Assembly: GCA_027577415.1 (NCBI GenBank)
Contig: JANBQS010000227.1
Location: forward strand, 1-25,561
Direction of reading: 5' to 3'
Source of the DNA: Coemansia sp. RSA 922
Lineage: Eukaryota; Kickxellomycota; Kickxellomycetes; Kickxellales; Kickxellaceae
DNA: 25,561 nt
Shown: one piece after another, positions 1 through 9,276 of the stretch
How positions within the stretch are numbered: position 1 is the stretch's first letter
Layout: every line of letters begins with the position of its first letter
Made by a program: the position numbers and the translations under genes
The notes under the pieces: model-generated
What the model was told of the DNA's origin: nothing
Seen by the model: only the letters and a program-made list of their open reading frames with translations
Database searches by the model: none

Positions 1-323
1 GTGTATCTGTATCCAACGCCGATTATTCTGATGGATGCGCTTATGACACTCACTTCATTTTTAAAAAAAGCGAAAAATTAATATTTAGTCGTGCCGACAG
101 GTGTTTTAAGGAGAGGGCTTACTCGTACTATGAAGCCAGTAAGCCTACAACATCAATACATGAGTATATCATGATCGATCAATAGTTTGGTAATCTTGAT
201 CAGAAGCCTGTGACGACAGCCGCATGTGATAAACGGCATCTTCCCACGAACAGAATGCACCCTTTTCGCTATCTCTTCTCTACAAATTTTCCTCTTCTTT
301 TCTTTTTGCCACTCCTCTTAGTC
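1..323. other. Intergenic region upstream of enoyl-CoA hydratase
   Basis: No convincing coding exon is seen. The part from about 255 to 323 is pyrimidine-rich and runs straight into the chosen ATG at 324, as expected for a 5' leader and core promoter. Upstream in-frame ATGs at 210 and 255 exist but would put a hydrophobic stretch in front of a good mitochondrial presequence, so I treat this stretch as non-coding. Confidence 0.5.
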
Positions 324-1380
324 ATGCTTCGTCTGCCTGCTGCCATTAGACCTTTTACGCACACTGTGCCAAGGGCACAAGTTGCCAACAACCTACTGCG
401 CACCTCTTTTAGTGTCCGCTTCAGTACGTACAATACACAAAACAATCAGCCACATGGTTGTCTTTGTTAACCAATATGTCAACCTCACCTCCCTCTAACT
501 CTTTTTCGTTTCCGAGCCACTTCTTTATACTCCTTGACCAAATACTCTGCTAACCCCCTTTTTTAAAATGACACTTTGTGGTGTAGCTTCGACGGATGCG
601 CCGACTTACAACATGATCAAGACGGAAGTCCAGGGACGTGTAGCCGTTATTACTCTTGATCGTCCCAAGGCACTCAATGCCCTGTGCAGCGAGCTCTTTT
701 ACGAGATCAACGACGCGCTCTCTCGCTTCGATAATGACTCTGGCATTGGCGCCGTCGTACTCACTGGCAGCGAGCGCGCATTTGCCGCTGGAGCTGATAT
801 CAAGGAGATGAAGGACACCGAGTTTGTCAACAACTATAAGGGCAACTTTTTGGGGCACTGGGTCGAGCAAATTAGCAAGATGCGCAAGCCCGTTATTGCT
901 GCCGTCAACGGATACGCACTGGGCGGCGGCTGCGAGCTCGCCATGATGTGCGACATTATCTATGCTGGCGAAAAGGCCGTGTTTGGACAGCCAGAGATTA
1001 ACCTTGGTACTATTCCGGGCGCTGGTGGAACGCAGAGACTGACTCACGCTGTGGGCAAGTCTAAGGCTATGGAGATGATCCTCACTGGCAGTGTCAACCT
1101 CGATGCTCAGGAGGCTATGTCCTATGGCTTGGTTAGTAGGGTCTTTCCTCCAGAGAAACTCTTGGAGGAGACTATCAAGACTGCAGCCAAAATCGCTGCA
1201 AAGGGCGCGGTCTCCGTGCAAATGGCCAAGGAGGCTGTCAACCAGGCCTATGAGCTTAGTTTGAGCTCTGGCCTGCATTTCGAACGCCGCTTGTTCCAGG
1301 CTACATTTGCTACCAAGGACCAGAAGGAGGGAATGGCCGCCTTTGCTGAGAAGCGCAAGCCAGACTTTGTTCATGAGTAG
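324..1380 (+). CDS. ECHS1: Mitochondrial enoyl-CoA hydratase (crotonase), two exons
   Basis: The product hydrates trans-2-enoyl-CoA to 3-hydroxyacyl-CoA in mitochondrial beta-oxidation. Exons are 324..423 and 587..1380, giving 297 residues, close to the usual ~290. The intron (424..586) has a GTACGT donor, a TGCTAAC branch site at 548-554 and a TAG acceptor; the phases match. Exon 1 encodes an Arg-rich, acid-free presequence ([11 protein letters not shown]...SVRF), typical of matrix import. Residues about 43-297 form the crotonase fold, with the oxyanion-hole segment [11 protein letters not shown] and the two catalytic glutamates at about E150 (GGGCELAMM) and E170 (FGQPEINLG), 20 apart as in rat ECHS1. 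The start at 324 was chosen because it gives the cleanest presequence. An in-frame ATG at 568 lies inside the intron. A possible poly(A) signal AATAAA is at 1622. The family call is firm; only the N-terminus is inferred. Confidence 0.93.
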
Positions 1381-1649
1381 ACTTTAATTTTTTTAATTGA
1401 TACATCACATGTAGCAAAGCAATCATTGCTTTATCTCTGGTGTCAGCATTGTTATATCACTATGAGAGAGACCCAATAGAAGGAATCTCTTTGTTTCCAA
1501 ACTATTATAAATATCAAAAAGACGTGGTACTGCTTTTTTTAGCACTAGTACCAGTATAACAATATAGGCATTAGAAACAAGTAATAAGTGTGCCGAAGTT
1601 ATCTCTTCAACCATTTCAAGAAATAAAATAATTGCAAAAAGAAAATTTG

Positions 1650-1656
1650 AAAAAAA
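1650..1656 (-). terminator. RNA polymerase III terminator of tRNA-Leu
   Basis: Seven A on the plus strand give T7 on the minus strand, starting 6 nt past the tRNA 3' end. A T-run of this length is the standard Pol III stop signal. Confidence 0.8.
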
Positions 1657-1661
1657 GTAAA

Positions 1662-1744
1662 TGATCAGAGTGGGATTCGAACCCACGCCTCCGAAGAGAA
1701 CAGGGCCTAAACCTGTCGCCTTAGACCAACTCGGCCATCTGACC
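1662..1744 (-). tRNA. tRNA-Leu (anticodon UAG)
   Basis: The minus strand folds as an 83-nt class II tRNA. The acceptor stem GGTCAGA pairs with TCTGATC (one G-T pair), followed by discriminator A. The anticodon stem ACAGG/CCTGT encloses the loop TTTAGGC, so the anticodon is TAG (plus-strand 1707-1709). A long variable arm (CTCTTCGGAG region) is the class II mark of leucine and serine tRNAs. The T arm is GTGGG-TTCGAAT-CCCAC and contains the B box. There is no intron and no encoded CCA, as normal for a nuclear gene. Confidence 0.96.
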
Positions 1745-2084
1745 TTATTTTCGAGCTAACTCTCAAACTTTCACGTGTTGACAGGTTGGCTATTTTGGGT
1801 ACGTATATAAACAACTACCTTTCTTTGTGTGAAATGGTTTGAAGGGTGCCCGCTTTTCAAGTCAACCTACATATGGTCGCCACGGGTTTTGGTTCCTGGG
1901 GTAGCAAATTGCCAAATTCAGGTGCCCTTACATGAGCTGACAGCTTGGGATATGTTTTACATTTTGAAGAATTATCTAGACGCGCAACAATATCACTACT
2001 TATAGCATATCGGCTGATGGGCGCATATTTCCAATTTTTCTGAAGCTAGTTTGTATTATTATTGCCAGAAATGATAAGAAGTAT
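1745..2084. other. Intergenic region between tRNA-Leu and the low-complexity protein gene
   Basis: This stretch holds the 5' flank of the tRNA gene, with an AT-rich GTATATAAAC element near 1802-1811 about 60 bp upstream of the tRNA, and the 3' untranslated region of the minus-strand gene ending at 2085. I see no coding exon or other RNA gene in it. Confidence 0.5.
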
Positions 2085-5000
2085 TTAGAAAAAGTTCCCC
2101 CAGCGGCCAAACCGCCGTTTTTCGGTAGACTGACGTGGAGCAACGTCCATAGATAGCGAGCGCATCTGTTCAAATGTTGCCACATGATCTCCGACTTTAG
2201 GAACCGAGACCGACGATAGCGTGTTGCTACGTGAAATAGGGTTGCCAGCGACATCGGCTTGGTTGCGACCAAAGAAACGGCGAGCATTGGTACTTTTCGC
2301 TGCGCTATTTTCGACAGCCATGGCGTTGCTGTCAGAGTCGTAGTTGTTGCTAGCAGTTACATGGCGAGAGAGGTAGTCGTCGGTCGAGCGGCGAGGCAAG
2401 CTAGACATGGGCTCGGACCTTGAGCGTGCAAAGGTCGATAGAGGGACGTCATCGCCATCGCTGTTGTCGTCCTCAATGGGCTTGGCCTTGGTTGAGGCAT
2501 CAAAGGTAGCTATCGAAGAGTTCCGCAAAGCATAGTTGACATCGGTACTGCTGCTTTCCTTGGCTGTAGCAGTGGACTGGCGCTGCGGCTGGGTCGTGTA
2601 TGTCATTGTCGTTGGTTTGTGCTCAGACACGGACCTAATGTTAAGCTGGGGGTTGCTGGCTGCTGGCCGTTGCTTGGGGCGAGCAAACGAGGGCGGCTGC
2701 AAGATCTTGACACTTGAGGTCCGAGCGAACGAGGTGGTAGTTGCAGTACCGCTCCGTGGAATGCTTCTCCCGATTGGTAGCTCAGGGTTGGGAACATTGT
2801 AGTGGCCCAAGAGTGCGCGCCGAGCCTCTGCCATATGGTCCACCGGCGGCTTTTGGCTGTCAGACGCTAATTCAGTAACCGGCGGAGCAGGAGCTGGTGT
2901 TGTTACTGGAGGCGTCTGAGGGTCACTGGAAGCAGGAGCAGCAGCTTGAACTTGCTTGGGTGGCGGCGTCGGCCGTGGACGCTGGATGGGCGGTTGCGAG
3001 GCATGTCTGCCGCCCTGGGCTTTCTTCCGTAGCTCACGCTCGGCCTCACGATCGCGCAAGGGCTGAGTCTCGATGCGATGCTTTGGACGCTGGCTTTGCC
3101 GCTTGGTGCCGTCGGGGGAGATGTTGCGGCTTGAGTAGCCGCTAGTATCTTTGCTATTGGCCACAGTCGTCGACTCTTCGTCGTACCACTGCGCAGTAGA
3201 GTCGCTTTGGGTCGGGATAAATGTCGGAGGAATCTGGTACCTCGAGTGGCTGTAAGCATTGCTGCGGTCAAAGGCCTCGTCAGAAGATCCGCCAGCCAAA
3301 CACAAGCTGCTATTGGCGCCGCTGGTGCTGGTGACGTTCATATCAATCGAGGCGTTGCTGCTGTCGTTGTCCGATTCGAGCGCGTCAGGCTCTTCAAAGT
3401 CCTCACCGGCCACAGTATGCCGAGTATTGAACACCACCGACACGGTCTCGTGGAACCGAACTCGGCGAGTTGACGAAGATTGGCTCTTGGCCGAAGTGTC
3501 GCTGGATGTGTCACTACCGCCAACTGTCATGATCGGCTGCGAGACGCTGCGTGGAGCCCGAATACCGCCACCGTTAATGCCCAGTGGTACAGTATCAGGC
3601 TCGCGCTGCTCAAGCGGTGGATCGCAAGAAATGTCCGAGCTACCAATGCTAGTCATATCGTCGCTGTCGACCTCGTCAGAAGCGCTGCTGCTGCCGCCAT
3701 CGTCGTCGCTGCTGTCACTCAAGTACGGATTCTTGGCCCTTTGCGGCATGCTTGCCAGCTTAACCGGGTGAGCCGACGGCACGGGCGGTTGCAGTTGCAA
3801 GGGCTGCAAAGCCTGTTGCTGCTGCATCTGGTGGCCGTTGACAGGAATGTACCCAGAAAACGACGCCGAGTGCTGCTGCTGCGCTGTCTGGCCAGTTCTG
3901 GCGGCGAAAGTATCTGCTATCAAGGGAAATCCTTGATTCTTGTGCCTGGGCAACGTAGCAAATTGAGTAGAGGCAATGCCGGCATTCTGCGAGTCGGCCA
4001 TGTACGCGATATTAGACATGGACGCACTGGTTGGGAGATTCGCATACGATGCGCTGACATTATTATTGCCATGAGGAGCCACATGTGGTTGGTGCGGGGG
4101 CATTGCCTGAGCGTATCCACGGTTGATCGCTCCGTTGCTTGCGTACATCGCCTGCTGCTGTGGCGGCGCAACTGCATTGGCCGACTCCTTTTGCCAGCGA
4201 GCCACGCTATTATGCGCGCTGACGGGTTGCTGCTGGCCGGGGTACTGGCGACGATGGCGCTCCTTCATGCGCTCAAAGGCTACCTGCTGCTTGATGAGCT
4301 CGCGGCGGCGGTTGCGCTGCTCGGCTGCCTTGCGCTCCTCCTCCTTGCGACGCTCTTCTTCGAGTTCACGTGTTAGCTCAATATCCTCGCTGGGACTGGA
4401 GGAAGCTTGGCTGATGGCGTCATCCTCGTTGGCACTTTCGTCTGGCACATTGTCGCTCGAGCCGCCACTGCCCACTGTCTTTACGCTAACGGGACTCTGC
4501 ATTCCAGTATCGGCCGTGCGAGATAACTTTGCATTAGGACGAGACGGTGTAGCAGTAACTGCGGCTGAGGACTTGGCTGATGGTTGCTCTAGCGAGTTAT
4601 TGGCACCGCTGTCAAAAGAATTAGCGGCAAGCGCAGAGTCAGATGGTAGCGTGCCAAACAAGTAGTTGTACGACGCATTAAACTCGCTCAAAAGATCTAG
4701 CGAGCCAGTAGCAGTCGTAGTAGATGATCGGGCAAATGTGCTTGCAGTAGCCCGGACTGACGTAGTAGCCAAAGTGGCTGCATTAGTGGCGTTGTTACTG
4801 CCCACTTGCGCCACCCCGCCCATTGTTCCGTAGTCGTCCACCAGAGTGGCTGCGAGTGTGAGTGGAGGGATGTAGACCGGATCTTCAAAGTCTGTGAGCG
4901 GACGCGGAGGAGGGCTGTCTTCTACATCGTTAGATTGTGCAAAATGAGGCTCACAATGTATTAGCAAAGAACAGGGATAGCCAGCTGACACATAGTTACA

Positions 5001-5657
5001 TAACGAAAAAAAGTTGGCAATAAAATAAAACACCAAAACACGCAAGAAAACATTGTCAGCCCCAATAGAGCATGGAATGTGGCGACAGGACCTGTCATCC
5101 TTTTTAGTTCGGACTATTAGCCGAAACGAACTTCCTTTAGCCCGAGCTGCATATGCAGCCACAAAGTTGGGCTTGATGTACTCCGTGCCAAAACAAAAAA
5201 GGAAGCAGAGTGAGAGGAAATGTTACTTACCAAACGGGTCGATTTCCCTAAGCTGAGGAGTAGCTGAATCCAGGGGCGGAGTGGTCAGACGGTACAAGCC
5301 AAACATATCGCTGTCGGCCTGGCTCCTGGCCGGCAGTGCGATGGGGGCAGCCATACTCTTAGTAGCGGAGCTGCGAGTGCGTGAGGCTCCCGGGCCTTCA
5401 TTCAGGCTGGACTTGGGCGTTGGCAGCTCGCCAATGTCCGAGGTAGATGATGTACGCGAAATGATCCGCGCCGCACCCTTGCTAACCTTTGGAGCCGGAG
5501 CCTTCGGGTTCATATGATCCTCCGAGCTTCGATTGCCAGAGGCAGTTGGGCGGCGCTTAATGTGGCGAGGCCTTTGTCCATCCTTGATCGAATCGTCGGT
5601 CGACACCTGAGACGACGACGTGGCCTTGGGCCGTTTGAATATCGCAGAGATGCCCAT
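2085..5657 (-). CDS. Large low-complexity protein with coiled coil and RVRF motif, two exons
   Basis: Unrecognised protein of 1087 residues. Exons (minus) are 5657..5231 and 4921..2085. The 309-bp intron has a GTAAGT donor and a TAG acceptor, and the joined phases read ...REIDPF-EDSPPPRPLTDFEDP. Most of the chain is rich in Ser, Thr, Pro, Gln and Asn and looks disordered. Two parts stand out: a strongly charged coiled coil at about residues 320-375 (EEERRKEEERKAAEQRNRRR region), and R629-V-R-F632 in a block with conserved-looking hydrophobics (RVRFHETVSVVFNTRHTV). The latter matches the [RK]Vx[F/W] docking motif for protein phosphatase 1. Gln runs, a QMQQQQ stretch and many SxxS serines suggest a phosphorylated scaffold. 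The C-terminus ends in a basic/aromatic RRFGRWGNFF. No enzymatic domain is visible, so no function is assigned beyond possible PP1 binding. Confidence 0.75.
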
Positions 5658-7410
5658 TTCTGGCTATATGAAAAATAAGGGAGAGATAGAATTAGGAATC
5701 GGCCTCGAGGTTTTGTTCGTCGTGTAAACAAATAAACAGTGGAGAGCAAACAGGCGGTGAAGAAAGAGACCCAAGAGCCGAGTATTTGAGTGAGAGAGAG
5801 AAAGTGTGAGAGGATTCAGAATCAGTCGACGACCAGAAATAGCGATTCGCACAAGTAGGCCGCTGCTGAAAGATATACTGCGCCTCCGAGCGACAGGTAG
5901 AGCGCAACTTGGTGCTCTTGTGCGTTTGAATTCAGCTAGTAGAGGCGGGGGAAGGGAGGGAGGAGGCGGTAAACGAGGGGAAGAAGGAGGGACACACGAC
6001 GGGTGGAGCCTGGGGGTGGTGAAGAAAAAAATATGGCCGCCACGAAACGGCATAAGGAAAACATGGCTTGTAGAAAATCGGGAGTGCTCGTTAGATAATG
6101 CAAACGGGAAACCCACGGCCGCCACTGCAAGATGCAGAAAAGAAAAAAAAAACGTGTCATTGTTTGTGTCAAGAAAGTGAATGGGCATTAAGTATGCCAG
6201 GGACTAGCAAAGGCACCAAGTGAACTCAAGGCGCAGCAACTAGTTGGCAATCGACAGGAGCATTCGTTGCTCAGACGTAGGCGGACACCAAAAATTGACC
6301 AAGATGCAGTTGAGAATTGCTTTTTTGTCGTCAAGTTGGTTTTTTTTTGTTATGCGTGGCTAGACATGACAATTGTTCAAAAAGCGCACAACTCTATGCT
6401 GCGCGTACATACCTGAGCACAATCAGCGATTGCGGAATGTAGTGTCGGTCGACTGTGCGAAGACGAAAAAAAGTGAGCTCGTGTGCTCGTGTGTGCGCTC
6501 GTGCGGATGCAATGCGCGCTAGGATTAAGGAGAAAAAAAGATGTCAGACACAACTGGGTCAGCTGCCAGCCTGGAGTATTGGGTCGTGTGCGGGGGATTT
6601 GGAACTCTAGGACGTATACCCTGCAGGAGTAGCGAGATGGCGGGTACAAGGAGGGACACCTGACAAGAGACAACAACGCGTAGTTTGATAATCGAGGCGA
6701 AAATAGTGAGAGCCAAAAGGTACGATTCTCCAAAGAAGGATGTAGGAAAATAGGAGAAAGACGTCAGCGGCAGGAGAAATGAGGAAAGTGTGACATGTAC
6801 TGTCTTGTAGCAAATCTAGTAGTAGCCAAGATGGGAAGGCGAGCAGCAACAACTATGTCAGCGGCGGCAACGCGAGGCCTATCGCACATGTTATAAAGCA
6901 GTGGTACTCCCACAGGGCAGATATCCCCAGGCGCATTAACTGCTCGACTTCATTTTACTATTCTCACCGTAAAGTACCACCAGGCTCTCCAAGTAGTAGT
7001 ACAATATCTGCGACATCAAAACGAGTCGGCGTGCATGAACTTGTCAAGTACATCCATTCCCTAAAAGGAAAGAGCTAACACGCGCCCACCTCGGGTCTCC
7101 CGTCCGTCAAACACGGCTGGAGGAATAGTGGAAGGCTGCCAGACGAGCGAACAAACAAACCAACACACACCCCAGCTGGCGGTTCCCACACACAGCCGCA
7201 ATTCCCAATGCGATCTTTTTTGTTTTGTGCAGCAGCCACGGAACGTCTGTGCGAATTACTTCAACTCAAACATCCGAGCTCAATAATTGCACCCTTCTCA
7301 TATAAACTGGGCAGTATTTAAAACAAACAAGACAAAAAAGAAAAAAAAGAAAACAGAGTAGAACAAGTAGAAGAACCTCCCAAATAATAAAAAACAAAGA
7401 AAGACGAGGG
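5658..7410. other. Long gap between the low-complexity protein gene and the HSF-type gene
   Basis: About 1.75 kb without a convincing open frame on either strand. It lies between two minus-strand genes, so it holds the 3' flank of the HSF-type gene and the promoter and leader of the gene starting at 5657. Much of 5670-6190 is purine-rich on plus (pyrimidine-rich on minus). I searched minus-strand frames for the response-regulator domain expected after a Skn7 DNA-binding domain and found none. No tRNA, repeat array or known small RNA was recognised. Confidence 0.5.
5664..6412 (-). other. Candidate 5' leader intron of the low-complexity protein gene
   Basis: On the minus strand a strong donor (CTCAG|GTATGTACG, exon side ending at 6413) is followed 749 nt later by an acceptor (TTTTTCATATAG|CCAGAA) six bases before the ATG at 5657. 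The interior has no open frame joined to the gene. This fits an intron in the untranslated leader, but it is inferred from splice-site strings alone. Confidence 0.4.
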
Positions 7411-8713
7411 CTAGTGCGGCAGCTCACAAAGTTGCGGCGCTGGCTGTTGCTGGTGGGCCTGAAGCTGAGCGTGAGCTTGTAGTTGAGCGTGGGCGTGCAT
7501 CTGCGAGTGGTGGTTGTGCTGGTGCTGGACGTCAACATGCGAGCCACCAGTGCCGCTTGTCTCATCGCCAATACACTCGCTGGCCAAGCTGTTGTTGCTG
7601 CCACCGCTGCCATTTCCGGCTATATGATGCAAGTCATTGCCACCGCCCACGCCCGGAACCGCGCCCATTCCGGGAATATGTCCGAGCGCACTCAGTCCGC
7701 CGAGTCCCGAAGCAGCCGCTGCCGCGGCTGCTGCTGCAGCTACTGTTGCCGCAGCCCCGAGCTCGCTACTCCGGCTGTTGCTGTTTGCCGCGTCCTGATT
7801 GACCAAGTACCTGACAAACTCCTCCATCAGCTGGTCCTGCGTTTGCATGTTCTTCTTGAGACCGTTTAGCTCGTCGATCATTGCTTGCTGCTGCTTGCCC
7901 AGCTGGTGCATGTACATTGTCACTTCGGCGTGCGCGTGCGTCAACAAGTGTATCTGGCCCTGTAGATCCTCGGCTACCACACGAAGCTCGCCGTCATTGT
8001 GTCTTCCGCTAGAAATGCCGCCAATTGACTTGGACTTTGGTGGTATCTTTCGCTTGATCTTTTCCAAGAGGTCTGGCCGATTGTGCTGGAACTTTGGGTG
8101 CTGAAACTCCCATGCCTACAAAGCATAGATATAATATATCACAATATTTTTGTAATGCATTGCGCTAATTATTGTCAGCAAGCACAGGGCGTGTCTTGGT
8201 TTTTTATTAGCAATACTAACCTCGTCGCCATACCGCTTGTTGTCCTCAGTGACCTTTACTTTGTGAAAGTCGTACTTGTTCAGCTGGCGCACAAAGCTGG
8301 CAAAGTTGTTGTGCTTAAAGTGTTGCGGCAAAACAAACTTTGAAAACCCATTGGGGTCCTTGACCACAAAGCTGTCGCCCTCGTGTCCCCAGCAAACTAT
8401 CTCGCGATGTGCCTCGTCCTCGAGCATCCTAAAGGACAAAATATGGCCGTGCAATTTTGCAATAAATTTATGCTTTCAGAAATTGGCCATGCGATCGAGC
8501 CCCACGAGGCAGAGCCAATCGGGGGGCACATGCGATTGTTGTTCATCGTTTAAAAGTGGAGGAGGGCACGTGCGCAGTAATTGCGGGCAATGCTTACCTG
8601 AACAGCTTCTTGACAAAGTCGGGCACGCCTGTTGACATGGAAAACATGTCAAACTTGTCGTCCACAGCGGACTGCAGAACATCACCAAGTGCGTGTTCCA
8701 AGCCGTTGTCCAT
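7411..8713 (-). CDS. Skn7/Prr1-type HSF-domain transcription factor lacking a receiver domain, three exons
   Basis: Nuclear DNA-binding protein of 342 residues. Exons (minus) are 8713..8598, 8428..8221 and 8115..7411, with GTAAGC and GTTAGT donors, TAG acceptors and matching phases. Residues ~30-134 are a complete HSF DNA-binding domain: [14 protein letters not shown], then [23 protein letters not shown], then [20 protein letters not shown]. The NKYDFHKVK wording is typical of Skn7/Prr1 rather than Hsf1. Residues ~151-218 are a coiled coil for oligomerisation, ending in [15 protein letters not shown]. Next come a poly-Ala stretch (~228-247) and a His/Gln-rich tail (~300-336). Skn7 proteins normally continue into a two-component receiver with a phospho-accepting Asp; here a stop follows the tail. 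A weak TATA-like TTTATAATT lies about 110 bp upstream. Alternatives are an Hsf1- or Sfl1-like factor; the HSF-domain call itself is firm. Confidence 0.9.
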
Positions 8714-9276
8714 TGTTACAATCAACAACTACGCTTTAGCAGCGTCTGCCTGCAGGCTAACAAAGCTAGAGACTTGGCGCAGATCGGTAGAAATATCCAG
8801 ACAACGCAAACGGGAAACTCGAATTATAAAAGCTGGTACTGGGTCAAAATTTCTGTGTAGGGAACAGGGCGAAATGCGTAACGAAACAAGTCAGCAAGAT
8901 AGCAAAAGAAAAAGGATACAAAACGGGGGAAAAAGAACGACCCGCTTAGGAGATATACAGGGGTGACAGCTGCTACTTGTATAGCAATGCCAACAAGGTT
9001 ACCAGCCATGTACACTATATATTTCTCTTTAGAGCTAATCTTGGTTCCCCACAAATACACACTCCGATTAAAGTTTATTGATTCTAGACATCGTCAAATG
9101 TAGCCGTAATGCGGCGATATTTGCGGCTAGTGGGCAGCAGAGCCAGCACACAACACGTGGGCCTAAATTGTTGGCATAGTGCTCTTTGCCAGTAAAAAAA
9201 AAGACCCTTTGTCTGGTCATATCAACTATCAGCAAGTATTGTTGGACATGTTCTAGAACCAATGTACGTATAACTA
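8714..9276. other. Intergenic region: HSF-type gene promoter and exportin-4 3' flank
   Basis: No coding exon is seen. The part nearest 8714 should hold the promoter of the HSF-type gene. A minus-strand AATAAA (plus TTTATT at 9074-9079) about 200 bp after the exportin stop is a good poly(A) signal for that gene. Confidence 0.55.

Noticed and set aside
550..1374. 274-codon minus-strand frame antisense to ECHS1
   Set aside because: It mirrors the codon bias of the well-supported hydratase and has no recognisable family sequence.
3480..4665. Plus-strand frames of 180-298 codons opposite the low-complexity protein
   Set aside because: They are antisense shadows of Ser/Gln/Ala-rich codons; the product is Leu/Arg-rich without motifs and the minus strand has the spliced, continuous frame.
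7420..7780. CTG/GCN-rich tract as a microsatellite or mobile repeat
   Set aside because: It is the coding sequence of the poly-Ala and His/Gln tail of the HSF-type factor with mixed codons, not a pure tandem repeat.
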